Shown: one piece after another, positions 12,075 through 23,914 of the stretch
How the letters are laid out: the number at the start of each line of letters is the position of its first letter
How positions within the stretch are numbered: the stretch's first letter is position 1
Source: Promerops cafer
Lineage: Eukaryota; Chordata; Aves; Passeriformes; Nectariniidae
Reading direction: 5' to 3'
Length of the DNA stretch: 64,000 nt
NCBI GenBank assembly: GCA_013398275.1
Contig: VZSE01004866.1
Coordinates: 1,572,862-1,636,861 of the forward strand
Notes under the pieces: model-generated
Databases searched by the model: none
Told to the model about the DNA's origin: nothing
The model's input: only the letters and a program-made list of their open reading frames with translations
Translations under genes and position numbers: made by a program

Positions 12075-12128
12075 TACACACACACTCATGCATTCCTATT
12101 TACACACACATGCATGTGCACATACATG
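12075..12128. repeat. Imperfect CA-rich repeat
   Basis: Two ACACACAC tracts are separated by CATGCATT-like sequence, and a TGCATGTGCACATACATG segment follows. This is a degenerate CA/TG microsatellite. Confidence 0.6.
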
Positions 12129-13435
12129 GAGGCATATTTTTATAGAGTGTACATATAAAAAATAATGGATTATAATTTACACCATATACTAATTATTTTG
12201 CATTGCAGTCAGAAAGATATTCGAACCATTAGGAACAAAAAAGTAATATTGTCTTTATTTAATATAGTTATTATTTCTGAAGAGTTAATAAATTGTTTCA
12301 AATCAAATAATATCTTCAAAATTAATCTTCAAAAGCAGATGAGTCACAAAATCTAAGGTATTTTTCTTAATTAATTTTTTATCAGCTAAACTGAATGAAA
12401 TGTTGATGTCACCAAAATATGAATTTGTAAGTTTTCTGCCAAAAATAAGCACCAGTAGATTAATGCAAGTGATTTAGTTAGTTCTTCTGTTTTAATTAAT
12501 GTGGAATACCAGACTCAAGCAGTTCACAAGGTGCAAGCCTTCAGTAACAGAATTACTAATGAAATGAAAGGCAAGATCTGAGCAAGTTAAAGCAGCAGTA
12601 AGGCTTAGTGGTCAGGGCTACCAGAAAGCAAACAAAAGGAGAGACATGGCAGCTAAAACAACATTGTTTTGTGACTAATGCAGTGCTCAAGGCTACTCTT
12701 CTGCCCCCCTGTAGGTAACCAGGAAATGAGAAGTTTGTTTTGACAAAATTTTTATTTTTTCACTAATGTTAAGAGGTGAATGGAGAACAGAGAAACTTAA
12801 TTTAAAAACTGAATGAAGAACCATCTGTCTCTAGGAAATAAATCACTGCAGTCAGCTGAAATCACTAACAAAACATTTGTCCCATTTGTGTAGAGGACAC
12901 ATGAAAACCCATTTCTCACCAGAAGGCCATTTTGTTTTAGGCCAAAGAATTGGACAAGTCCAAATTTTAAAATCTCAGAGCCCTTGCTCAGCTACTCCAA
13001 TTTGTGCACCAAAAGAATGCAGGATACCTTTCTTCAGATGTTAATAATACTCACTTAAATGTCGACTTGTCGGCTTGCTCAAAATCATCAGTCATGGCCT
13101 GCTCGGGGGTACAGCTCTTATTTCATTCTCTGCTGGGATTCACAAATTGGATTTTCCTCCTCCCCTGAAAGGCTTGGTCCAGTCAGCACTCATGTTGCTC
13201 ATCCGAAAGACTGCAGCAGCTGTGTCAACTTGCATTTAAAACCCAGCTAGAAAAGACAGAGCCTTCAATATCCCTCTGTTTGAAGTACAGCTGATACTTC
13301 CTCAGCTCTTCCCTCCATAAAAAGTGCTTTGGAACCACATATTCTCTCTTACTGGGCTATTTTCTAGTGATTAGACCCTTCTGAGTAAGCTACTTAATAT
13401 TTCTTATGTTGATTTTTTAAAATAAATCTTAGTAT
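12129..13435. other. Intergenic, AT-rich, nothing recognised
   Basis: I see no gene or repeat family. The segment is strongly AT-rich between about 12130 and 12500. Confidence 0.55.
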
Positions 13436-13571
13436 CAGAGAATCCTAGAATGGTTTGGGTTGGACAGGACCTTAAAGTTCATCTTGTTCCAACCCCCCTG
13501 TCATGGGCAAAGACACCTTTCACCACTAGAACAGGTTCCTCAAAGCCCCATCCAACCTGGCCTTGAACACT
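13436..13571 (-). mobile_element. CR1 LINE 3' fragment, reverse orientation
   Basis: Read on the - strand it gives ...GGCCAGGTTGGATGGGGCTT, GTTCTAGTGG, a CATGACAGGGGGGTTGGAAC segment, ...AAGGTCCTGTCCAACCC and a degenerate ATTCTAGGATTCT tail. This is the characteristic 3' end of avian CR1 retrotransposons. It is 5'-truncated to about 136 bp and keeps no coding sequence. Confidence 0.92.
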
Positions 13572-16500
13572 TAAACTCCTAAAGTTAAAATAAAAAAAAA
13601 TTATAAAAAATTATGCCATAGTTATTCTCCCTGTTTTCAAGGGTTTCTCACCACTACTAAAGTGTATTAAATACATTTATCAGACTGGACATGTGAAGAG
13701 ACCTGTGGAAGATCAGCTCACTAGACTTATTGTAAATATACATGACCACGATATTAGCTCTAAAATAATTTTGTAGTTAACGCAGATAATGATGCACTAC
13801 CTTAGATGCAAACATTTTCATACCAACTCTAGCCAGGCCCCAAGTTTCCAACATAGTGGTGATTTCTGGCACAATTCTTGGCACACACAGAAACATGAGT
13901 GTAGCTAATTGGAGAAATTCACTGACAAAATGGATAAATCTCTTGTCTTTACACACACTGAGGTGAATTTTGAGGATCTCATCCTTTAAAGGTACTAAGA
14001 AATTCTACCAAGGACCATTTCAAATCCTTTTCATTTCACTTTATCATGTAGCTATATGTTTATGTATAAGTTTATGTTTATGTATATGTTTTTAATATAT
14101 GTTTATTTATAAAACTTCTGCCAAAACCCTATGCCAGTATGAAGCTGGCATGCACGTGTACGAGAGCACAGCTCCATCTGGTTTATGTTCAATCAACAAA
14201 AGAATAAGAGAATCAACCTAAGTCTCTATGACTTACAGCAATATTTTTTGACTGGCACTTAGTTTGAATCCCCAAAATTTTACAAATCAGGAAGCATATT
14301 TTCAAACGTCTCATGAAGACCCTAAAGAACTGTTTGGAAAAGTGTTTGACAGGTAGAAATGTTCCAGGGACACAGGGAAGAAGCCCTAAAAAACTATCTT
14401 TCCATTGCATTGCTAGTGTTTGTAAAATCAAGATTTCTTTTAGCAGAGGTACAGTGGTTGCTGTTTTTGCAGGTATTCTTTGACAGAATCCTGAAGATGC
14501 TTACCTTTCTTCACACAAATATGATCATTGTAGACTGAAAAATCAGATAGATAAGTGAATTTGTTAGATACAGGGACAATAATCTGACCCAAAATATCTG
14601 CTCTGTAGAAGATCGTAGCCTTTAAGTTTGTGGGCGCAATCACGAACACGTGTGTAACTTTCCACATAATCCAACAATCCAATTTCCAATGTATCTCACT
14701 ACTGCTTGAATATGGTTAAAGAAAGAGGAGAGACTTCCTTAAAGGTTGCTGTCCAGTAACACCACTCCCACATTCTCCCAGGCAGGTCCACACTGCTTGG
14801 CAGGTCCATACTGCTTCTTCTCCCTCCACCCTCCTTTTATTCAGATTCTACCCACTTCGTTGATGGGAAAAAACAGCAGCATAATACCACACATTCATTC
14901 CTCTGGAAGACCTGTCTGCTCAGGGATTTCTCAGAAACTCTCCATTATGCAAATAAAGGCATTTTAAGGATACTGGTGGAAATCTCAACTTGTGATCTTA
15001 TGCAGAGGCATAAGGTTCTGATGCACAAAAAACAGTGTCTCCTTTAAAATAAACCCTAGAAGATATTACATAGGAGTGGATGTCTTCATGAGATATTTAA
15101 TGTCAATTTTCATGTTAAACTCTTGTCAAGTACTTTGCCCCAATTCTGCCTTGAGGGAGTGATTTTCATAGTTTGCAGATATTTTAATGTTCTTTGCTTT
15201 CTTAAGATGGTGTTGTAATTTACTACCTAAATGAAGCTAAGCCCCACTGCTGAGTCTAGGGACAGCTTTCACAAACTGTGATGCAGAAATCTCTCCAGTG
15301 GGAACTGGCCATTTGCCCCTCACTGAATGTCAGTTTGAATGCTTTCTTGAGTAGGGATGGTCTCTTGGATTTTGGCAAAAGGTGGACACAAAGCAGGTAT
15401 GGCATCTTGGCCCCAAGACCGTGAGAAAGCTTTCAGGCTACACTGGACTATGTGATAACTTTAAGTCTTACATTTCTTTAAAGATGCATCTTGAGTAAAG
15501 GTCAAGGACTCCTCTGCTTTCCTCCTGCTGCTGTTAATATCCATTCAGCTCTTCTGCTGCTGCAAAATTGAGTAACTTTGGCATGTCAAAAAGTGAAGGG
15601 GAATGACAACTTTGAAGAACACAGTGCGGCTTTGCTAGACAGTTTCCAGTGTCCATATGTACTTGGGCTTAAAGGTAATTTGGGTAACTCATCACCACTT
15701 GGCATAGTAGTCTGGAGCAGAGCTGTTCCATTAAATACATCCTCCACCCTTAACCGTGACTGATAATCTATTTGAATAGGGATGTATGCAGAGATTTGAG
15801 GCTGGCATAGCACAAGACAGTTTTCTTCTATTTAATCCATGCTAAAAATGCAAAAGGGTGGTGCAGGCATGCTCTTGACAGTTTGGTTTATAAAAATGAA
15901 TGTTGTGGTTAAATGGGTGGGAAATATAATGAGGAACTGAGGACCAAATGGGAAGTGTCTCCTTGTTGAGGAATGCTTTTGTAATCTTGCTTTTCTCTGT
16001 GTAAAGCTGACCTTGTAGTGTGCAGACTGAGAGAAGAAACCACACAACCCTTAGGAGCATATGGGAGTAGTCACTATTTGGACTCAGGAGTATTTGCTAA
16101 GATGCCCTAATAATCAAATGAAGTAGCTAAGCTTCGTTGTCTTGCTGAAGAATAGATTGGTTTCTTATGCCACTACAAAAACAACACTGAACAGATTTTT
16201 TATTGTAATAATTTGGATTCAAATTCCTCCATCCTTCATCACTTTATGCATTTCATTTCTCTGTAGACAACTCCACATAGATAAACTCCGTAATATTAAA
16301 AGACATTGTACACATGTTCCTGGAGCTTTTCAAGTATCTGACTGTCTACATTAACATTGACCTTGAAGTGGTGGGCCAAGATATTGGCTCAATTCCTATT
16401 TCCTTAGGCAGTGGTGGTGAGACTGGGATGTCTACCCTGGCTCAACGTTGTTGGATGTGTTACACCAGAAAAGGCATCCAAATGGGAATGCTCTCAGCTT

Positions 16501-17225
16501 AACTAGCAACATCAGTAGGAATAAGCCAGGAGAGAGTCTATTCAAAAGATTTGTGGTGAAAAACACCTTTCAGAAGGAACTACACCCCGCCATGAATACG
16601 CAGATACCCCTGATCTGCCATCCTTATAAGTTCTAAATATGAAGTCTGGTTCAAATGAGGTTTCCTTTGAAATTGCTATCTTCTTTAAGTAAATTTAAAT
16701 GAAAAATGGACTCCCAGATCAGTATGAGCAAAGCAAATATCCTGGTGGCAGCAGAAAGTTGTAACAGCACAGAGGAGCAGTGGTGAGTACACATAAATCT
16801 GTGAGCATAGGAAGCAAGGGTTCCTGGTGTCCTATTGGTTTGTGACTCAAGGTAGAATTCCCAGGAAGATCCCCCATGTCCAAGCAGGGATAAACTTACT
16901 GGGAAGTCACCTTCTCAGCAGGAGCCTTAGCAGTATTTCTTTCTTTTGACATCTTTCTCCATCTCTCAAATTTTGATTGCAATTGACCAAAAGTCAAGTG
17001 GCAAGTAGAAATAATTGCATGAGCATGTATGAACACACAGCCTCCCACAAATCCATGTCTATCAAGGACTTTTACTGCAGAAACCAGTCTAATACTCTTG
17101 GAAATGTGAACACATCTGCCCCAGAATACTGGAATGGAGTTCTGTTCCCTCCTGGGCACAACGGTGCTCAGTTGCTGGGAATCTAAAACCCATCTAGAAC
17201 AGATGAATCGTGTGTTTTAAACTAC
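13572..17225. other. Intergenic, nothing recognised apart from a TATGTT-rich tract
   Basis: I see no gene. A low-complexity TATGTT/TATGTA tract lies at about 14046-14112. Short reading frames elsewhere show no domain signatures. Confidence 0.55.
14046..14112. repeat. TATGTT-rich simple repeat
   Basis: Repeated TTTATGTAT/TTTATGTTT units make up an imperfect AT-rich microsatellite. Confidence 0.6.
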
Positions 17226-17660
17226 ATTGCCAGTGTTACAAATAAAAAGTCAGAATGAGCTCCTTCACTTTACAAGCAGTGATAAATGCAGTAGAAGCCA
17301 CTTAATTAGTCTATGATAAATTGCATGCCCAATTAATTGTGATGATTGCCTAGGGGAAAAAACCCAACTCGAGGCAGCCTGATGACTCCACAGTAATGGC
17401 ACATTTAGTGAACACTGGAGAGTCTCTTTCCATGCCCTTTCTGCAGTTGTCGGAAGCTGAATCACAACAGTTATCTGCCAGGGATGCATTTCCTTGCACT
17501 AGCTTTGCCCCAGTTTGACCTTTTCTTCCTTTTATTCTGGTTAACTGAATCAATATTATCTTAATACAGTGTTTCCTTTTGTCTTCCCAGTAGCAGTGCA
17601 TGGCATTACTGCAGATTTTAAGTGCAATCAATGAAATATTAAATGAGTGCAGTGGGATTG
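17226..17660. promoter_or_regulatory. Candidate conserved non-coding element (homeodomain-motif rich)
   Basis: This unique-looking AT-rich block carries TAATTA at 17303-17308, TTGCATG near 17321, AATTAATT at 17331-17338 and several TGATTG/AATCAAT motifs. There is no coding potential and no repeat signature. The pattern resembles developmental enhancers, but conservation cannot be seen from a single sequence. If this is the CPZ-HMX1 interval, enhancers are expected here. Confidence 0.3.
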
Positions 17661-17939
17661 CCTATCCCTCAGAGCAGTAGGTGGGAACCGGGAGGAAACA
17701 CATTAAAGGCGAAGTTACCTGAGTGTTAAATCAGTGCAGATCTGAAAGTTGTCCTTCATAAATTCATGTACAGAGCCTGGGAAGCATGACCAAGACAAAC
17801 GGGCTTGTAGCTGTTTGAGCAAAAAGGTAGTTTTAAAATGTTTGTGCTAAACTGGTGACAAAGACCACGCAGACATTGCTCTTTCAGTTTCAAAACAGCA
17901 AACGACTTCACAGGGCAGCGTCAGGTCCCAAATGTGCCA

Positions 17940-18260
17940 TCTGCCTGGTTGTGGTTTATTTTATGCATGATTGAGGGTAGTGCTCATCTTGGTTCCTTTT
18001 ACATAATCACATTATGATAACCACATAATTAATGTTTTTAGTATTTAGCAGATAAATGAGATGAAAAAAGAGAGAAATATCTGATGCTTAGAAATTCTTC
18101 TCAAGTGCTCAGCAGAAGCCCGGATTTATTCTATTTAATCTATAATTTGTCATTTGTAATATTTAGAATTAGCTCACAGTTATAGTAAAGTGTGTTTATG
18201 AACCTTTACTGGAATGTTAATGCATGGGTGAAACAAACATTTTTGGCTTTTTTTTTTTTC
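17940..18260. promoter_or_regulatory. Candidate regulatory element (RUNX-, homeodomain- and NKX/HMX-type motifs)
   Basis: Motifs visible are RUNX-type TGTGGTTT at 17950-17957 and its complement AACCACA at 18019-18025, TAATTA at 18026-18031, and CAAGTG at 18102-18107, which is the core bound by NKX/HMX homeodomains. There are no repeats and no coding sequence. This is a motif-density argument only. Confidence 0.28.
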
Positions 18261-21200
18261 TATCTCACATTGTTTTTTCCTCCCAGAGGTTAATTTCCAA
18301 GACTTCACAAAATTTCATCAGGAAATAGAATAAAGTGACACATTTCAATATAGGCAAAACTATTTCAATTTATTTCAGGAGCTGAAGAGTCTCCTGGAAA
18401 TCTCATGAAATGTGTGTTCTGGAAAATATATCTGGTTTTTTTTTCAGACCTTCTACTCCTGCAAGCATCTGAATGCTTATACTCTTGCCCGTTATTTCTT
18501 ATACAAACGTGGAGCTTATACTCTTGCCCCTTCTTATTTAGAAAGTTAACCTCTCCACAAATGGAACTTGAGCAGAAACATATGGAGAAAATACTTGTTG
18601 TTCTTCTGGTTCCATGAAAAGTTATGAAGTGGAGGTGAAGAATGTGAGCTTAGTGGGGGAAGAGGAGGTCAATGAGAAATTTGTCCCTGTTTCAAATATT
18701 TTCTCATCACAGACTAGACTGGACAATATTCTTCCTAGGTCAGGATCATGGAAATGTGTCTCCAGTGATTTGACTTTAGCCTCTCGGGATGGATTTCTGG
18801 CAGGAATTCTCATATTTCCTAGTGATGTTTTAAACTGCAAATATTCAGATAAAGAGCTCCATACATTCACAAAAAAAACGAGTTCTGCAGACTTCTGTAG
18901 CAATGAACAAAGCTGATGTCTGCTATTAAGAAAGTTCTTTACAAGAATAATTTTGAAGTGTCGTTATACATTATTAATGAAGACAGATCTGATGGTGAAG
19001 AAAACTACATTTGGCAGAAAAAACATTTACTAAAAATGTCATTAAAGAATTTAGGCTGTATGCTACCAAGCATTTTGTAACTCCCTCCACTGACTTCTTG
19101 GCCTCTTTATTTCTTCCATGTCTGGTAAGTAGCTTGAGGTTGTTGATGAACACTGGAACTGAGAAAGTCTGGCTTCTCACTGCTGTTTGTCTAAAGGTTT
19201 TTTGGCTTTGACACATAAGAAGAAGGAAGCTCTAACCCAGCCCATGCCTCATTTTGTGCATTTAGAGCTTTCCTAAGGCTTGTCTTGCATGTAGGTTTTA
19301 TGGAGTCAAAAAGAAGTAAGGGTTTTACCATAACTAACTCCTCAGTGGAGGTAAATTTATGCATATTTTTTTCTAATAATGTGCGCCTATTTTCAAAATA
19401 TAGAAAATTTGAGATCTCTTCCAACCTTCCCCTGACAAATTTACATCGATACAAGTGTTGATACATTTTGCTAAAATCTTCCAATAAATGATAAAGAAAA
19501 ATAGAATGTACAATAGGCTGTAATATTCACTTAGAATGACAGGACCCATTTCTAAGAAACACCACCTTTAAAAAGAGAAGCTTTATGGGATATATACCAT
19601 CAAATACTGCATTCAATGTCATCTTTGGGAAAAAGTGTAACTCAACTGCTGCATCTCTTGTTTTTGAAATGCTGAGGCAGTGAAATGAAATAGTTACCTC
19701 TGAAATGAAATGCATCCTCAAAGGCTGGTTTACCAGGACAAAAAAGTTACTGCCCAGGTGATCCTTGGGGCAGTCTGGAATAATCAGAAATATGTCTCGC
19801 TTAAACAGAGCTCATTTGTATTTAAAAGTAGGCAAGGTGATCCTACTGTCCTATTGAAATTTACTGATACCACAACACAATGTAAGTACCTAGGGATTTT
19901 TTCTGCCATACCAACGAATATTGGTTAAAAATAAATAGCCCCACAGAGATGGAATAGAAAATGAGGAAGTATTTCAAATTAGGGGAATATTTACCTTTGG
20001 CACTTGAAATCAAAGAGGTGGAAGTAAAAAAAAGAAAAAAGTGTGAGTATATATGTAAAAATGGGGGGGGGTTTTCCACTACATTTTTTTATCCAGTGGA
20101 TATTTGATGGCTCTGCAAGGCCTGGAACTGAGGTCTCTACTCACTGAATTTAGGGCAAGAACCTGTAAGGGCTGTATTGTCTAAAGCTGGACATGGACTA
20201 TGACCTAGCATTCATGATCTGTAGATTCTGTGACCTCAATTGCCAAATGTAAGGAAGTTTTAATCATGGTCTCTTCCAACTCCTTAGGGAGCCATCAAGG
20301 CACAAGATATTTCTTCCAGAAGCTCCATGATTTTCCCAGGTGCCTCCCTTTCCTTATGGCTTACAAGCAGGCCTTTCCTTACAGGTCAGTCCCTCTTTTT
20401 TCAGTTTTACTGGGGTTTGGTGCTGGTCTTACCTAAACCCTCCCTGGAGCTGAGTGAAGCTGCTGCACTGAGCACTACCCTGTCCCCAGGGAAGCTTCAT
20501 AGGGGTATGAAGGAGTGGGTGAAACTTATGAGTGAGAGTCTTCCTGAGGCAGGGTTCAGTTTGATCTACTTTTCATGGAAGTACTTAAATATCTGTTAGG
20601 CCAGAGGGAGAAATAAGGAACATGGCATTGCTCAAGTAAGGACAAGCTGGGACCAGCTCCAGGGGCTGTCTACCTTTACTGGGGAAGCCCAGCTACTGGG
20701 AGGTGTTTGCTGGGAAATGACACCTGTAGAGCCCAGGCTCATGCTGTCCATCTTCCCCAGGACTGCCAGGTCCTCACCCTGAGGAGAGGGGCTTTGGGGG
20801 GTTGGCAGGAGCAGAACTTGTGGGGCATTAGACATGTTGACAGAATGGAAATGTTTCCAGTGGCAGATGAAAAGAGGGTGGTGGTTTTGAAGAGTGAAAT
20901 TTGAGCAAATGAACTCCAACCCTCCAGTCTATTCAGGGATTTAAATCCCTCAGTGGATATTGGCCTATATAGAGAGCTGCTGGACTGTGCTTTCATGTAA
21001 GATCCTAAGTGACTTCATAAGCCTTCAAGCACTTCCAAATCCTCCACTTTCAACAACAGTGCTCTTTGTACTGAAAATTTAGTATATAAAGCCATATCAT
21101 ATACTGGGGTTTAAATACACTCAGAAAAGTTCCACATAATGGTATCTTAATGCCTAAACCAATGCGAAATTAATATACTGGAAATCTCTGACAGCGGTAA

Positions 21201-23791
21201 AAGCAGTACAATTTTTAATGTTTTGTTGGGGTTTTTTTAACAGCAAGCTCTACTTCTGAGACAGGCAGAGGAAACCCTTCTCAAGCTGTAAACTCAGCAT
21301 CCCCAGAGTGAATAGGGTTCAATGTAGCATGGATAATTTGTTTGCTTTGCAATTATTTTCCGTCAGTGGAGACAAATTGATTTGTACAATAAAATTGACG
21401 GTCACTGCAAGGCAGCTGGCTTTCTAAACTGTAAAAGAATTTGACTAGGTTAAGTGAGTACCAAATTTTTGGAGTACTGGGATGTCCTTTTGTACTGGTA
21501 AAACTTAGAACAATTTTAGGGCTTGCCAGTGATTGCTATGTGAAATTCAATACCAGAGAATGCCAGAATAGTTCTTTATACCCCTGTGAGCAGGCCCTTT
21601 GCCAGTTTATTAGCGGCCTGCTCTGAAAATTATTTCCACCAAAACAGAAATCAAAATGCAGTAAAAGAAATTGATAGTAGAGCAGATGAATAGGTAGTTC
21701 TATTCTTGGAGGAATAAATGCCTCCAAGCCACCATCTTATTTATAAAGGGGAAACGAGATATTTAACATGATCCAGAGTCAGGAATGTTAGACAACAACA
21801 GAGTTTCTAGCAGAGAAAAACAAGTAACAAAGGCTTATCTGGAAAACAGGACCATGATCAGACAGTGAGGTATATTTCCAGAAAATGCTGGTAGTGGAAA
21901 CATAGAGGAAATAACCAATATGTTCTGCAACTAGAGTATTTTCATATTTGTCCAAATAAAATTATTTAAATCTCATAAAAAATAAATGGCTATTGACATC
22001 CATTCTTTCACTTTTGTTTTTAAGAAACAAAGAATTGGTTTGGCATTTCAAAAGGCCTGGCAAAATTTTAGTGCATGCATGATCAAATGCTATGTGCGAT
22101 TAGAAATGCTGTAGTACCTGGTAGCAGCCTGAAATGAGGCTTTGATTCCACTTTTCACAACACTGAGCTAATCAGGACATTCTGTCATATTCAATTTAAA
22201 AGCTGGATATGCCCCAGAAAAATGTTGGACCTAAAAGCTCAGCAAAAAGCTCCAGTTAAACTTCACTTGGATGTTTCAAGTGTTAAACCTCATTGCAGAC
22301 ATCAGGATTGGATTAGTGATACTGTCAGTTTTGCAGAAGTCCAAGATCAGCACTAAGTAAAGTCGAAGTTTGCTAAGACGGGCTAGTTTCTCTTTGCTCA
22401 AATTAAAGGGACCTGGGAAAAGTTGATACTGTACAGTTCATGGACATTTGATTGGGCTCAATACATAAGGTAAACAAAGCACTCCGAGCCCCGATCAAAG
22501 TGCACTTCTGGAGGCCAGTGGCATGATCTTGAGGTGTGAGAAAAAAAGTTTTGAGGAAGAAGGTCACATGTTTGAAGGTCCAGACAATCAGGCTTTGGCT
22601 TGACCTCTCTCCCTATCTGGGAGCAGCTCCCCCCAGCTACTCGTGTGAGCAGGGTTCAGAGGTTACCAATTACTTAGGGAGGCTGAGAAAGTTGTGTGGA
22701 GCTGCTCTCAGCTGCCATTTCACATTAGCTTCAGGCCACTTGCAGGTAGGCTGTGGCTCTCAGTGCCCCAGTGCCGGTCAGGGATGTTTTTCAGCTCTCA
22801 GTCCCCGCGGCAGTGACAAACCCTCTCCCTGTCCCGCCAGGCAGCACTCGGTGCCTGCCCTGCGGCACAGCTCCCCATCCCCACGCATTAGTGCACCACA
22901 AAGCTGCAACCCCACCCCATGGTGGTTGTTTTAATTGCTTAACTGCTGACCAGGCAACATTTTCCTGCCCTTTTAAAATTTTTTCTCTTTTTTTCCTTTT
23001 CCCTTCTCTGAATATTTCAGAGCCATCAATAAAAAATGAGTGAAATGCTTTAATTGGTTGCAGATATCAAGATGATTAGAGTATTTTGTGGCAACTTTTT
23101 CTTACAAAACTTAAAATAATGTATGTGTCTTCACACACTTCACTACTAACAAATTAAGCAAGGGTGACTTACAAACTTATGGTAGCAGAAGTATAAAAAA
23201 TACCTTCAGTATAAGTCTTGCAAATATAGTAAAAATTCTGAGTCTTACACAAAAGCTCTTAATTTAAGAGATTGTTTTCAAGTTCCAACTTTAGAAGTTA
23301 GAATTACCCTTAGAAATTAACTGAGGGTGGATAGATTGTGTGAAACGTGCTCCCTGGAGGAGTTCTCCTGCTTCCTTTTGAGGCTGCTCTCTTGGATATT
23401 GACAAACAGGATATTGAACTACCCAGGATTCTGGTTTGATCCAGTATGGAAAGTCCCATTCTTTCCATTTCACAAATGAGATTTGGGAGTTTGGAGTTTT
23501 TGCTTTGTGGAAGTCACAAACTTGAGAGTGATCACACTTCCCTAATGCAAGGCATATTTTCAGTCTATAAACAAGCCAGTTTCCTTTCAGAAATACGTCT
23601 GGGTTTTATTACACATCCTTTAACTTTCCCTGGAAAATGAGTACATTTGTGTTTGGAAATATTCACATAAGTGAAGAAATTTTCTAGGAAATTAAGTGAG
23701 CCACTTTGGGTTTACAGTGAAAGGCAAGAGCAGCCCTGCCTTAGTTTGTGAATATCTTATTTCACGTACACTGCTATGATATATATTTATA
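18261..23791. other. Intergenic, no gene recognised
   Basis: There is a small 39-bp-spaced duplication at 18475-18529, and a G-run (about nine G) lies near 20065. A moderately GC-rich patch with a few CpGs lies at about 22620-22930. Several 60-130-codon reading frames here have no domain signature and are treated as chance. Confidence 0.5.
18475..18540 (+). repeat. Short duplication, 39-bp spacing
   Basis: GCTTATACTCTTGCCC occurs at 18475-18490 and again at 18514-18529, each followed by similar TTATTTCTTAT/CTTCTTATTTA sequence. This looks like a local tandem duplication with divergence. Confidence 0.7.
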
Positions 23792-23914
23792 GTTGCTGTG
23801 GGCTTGTTTGGGGATTTTTTTGATGGGTGATTTGTTGGTTCTGGTTTGGATTGGGGGTTCTTTTGGGGATTTTTGTTTTTGTTTGTTTGTCTGTTGGTTT
23901 TGTGGGTTCTTTTA
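23792..23914 (+). repeat. G/T-only low-complexity tract
   Basis: This is about 120 bases almost free of A and C on the + strand, with G-runs (GGGG, GGG, GGGGG, GGGG) separated by T-rich spacers and ending in (GTTT)n. Spacers are too long for a canonical quadruplex. Confidence 0.75.
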
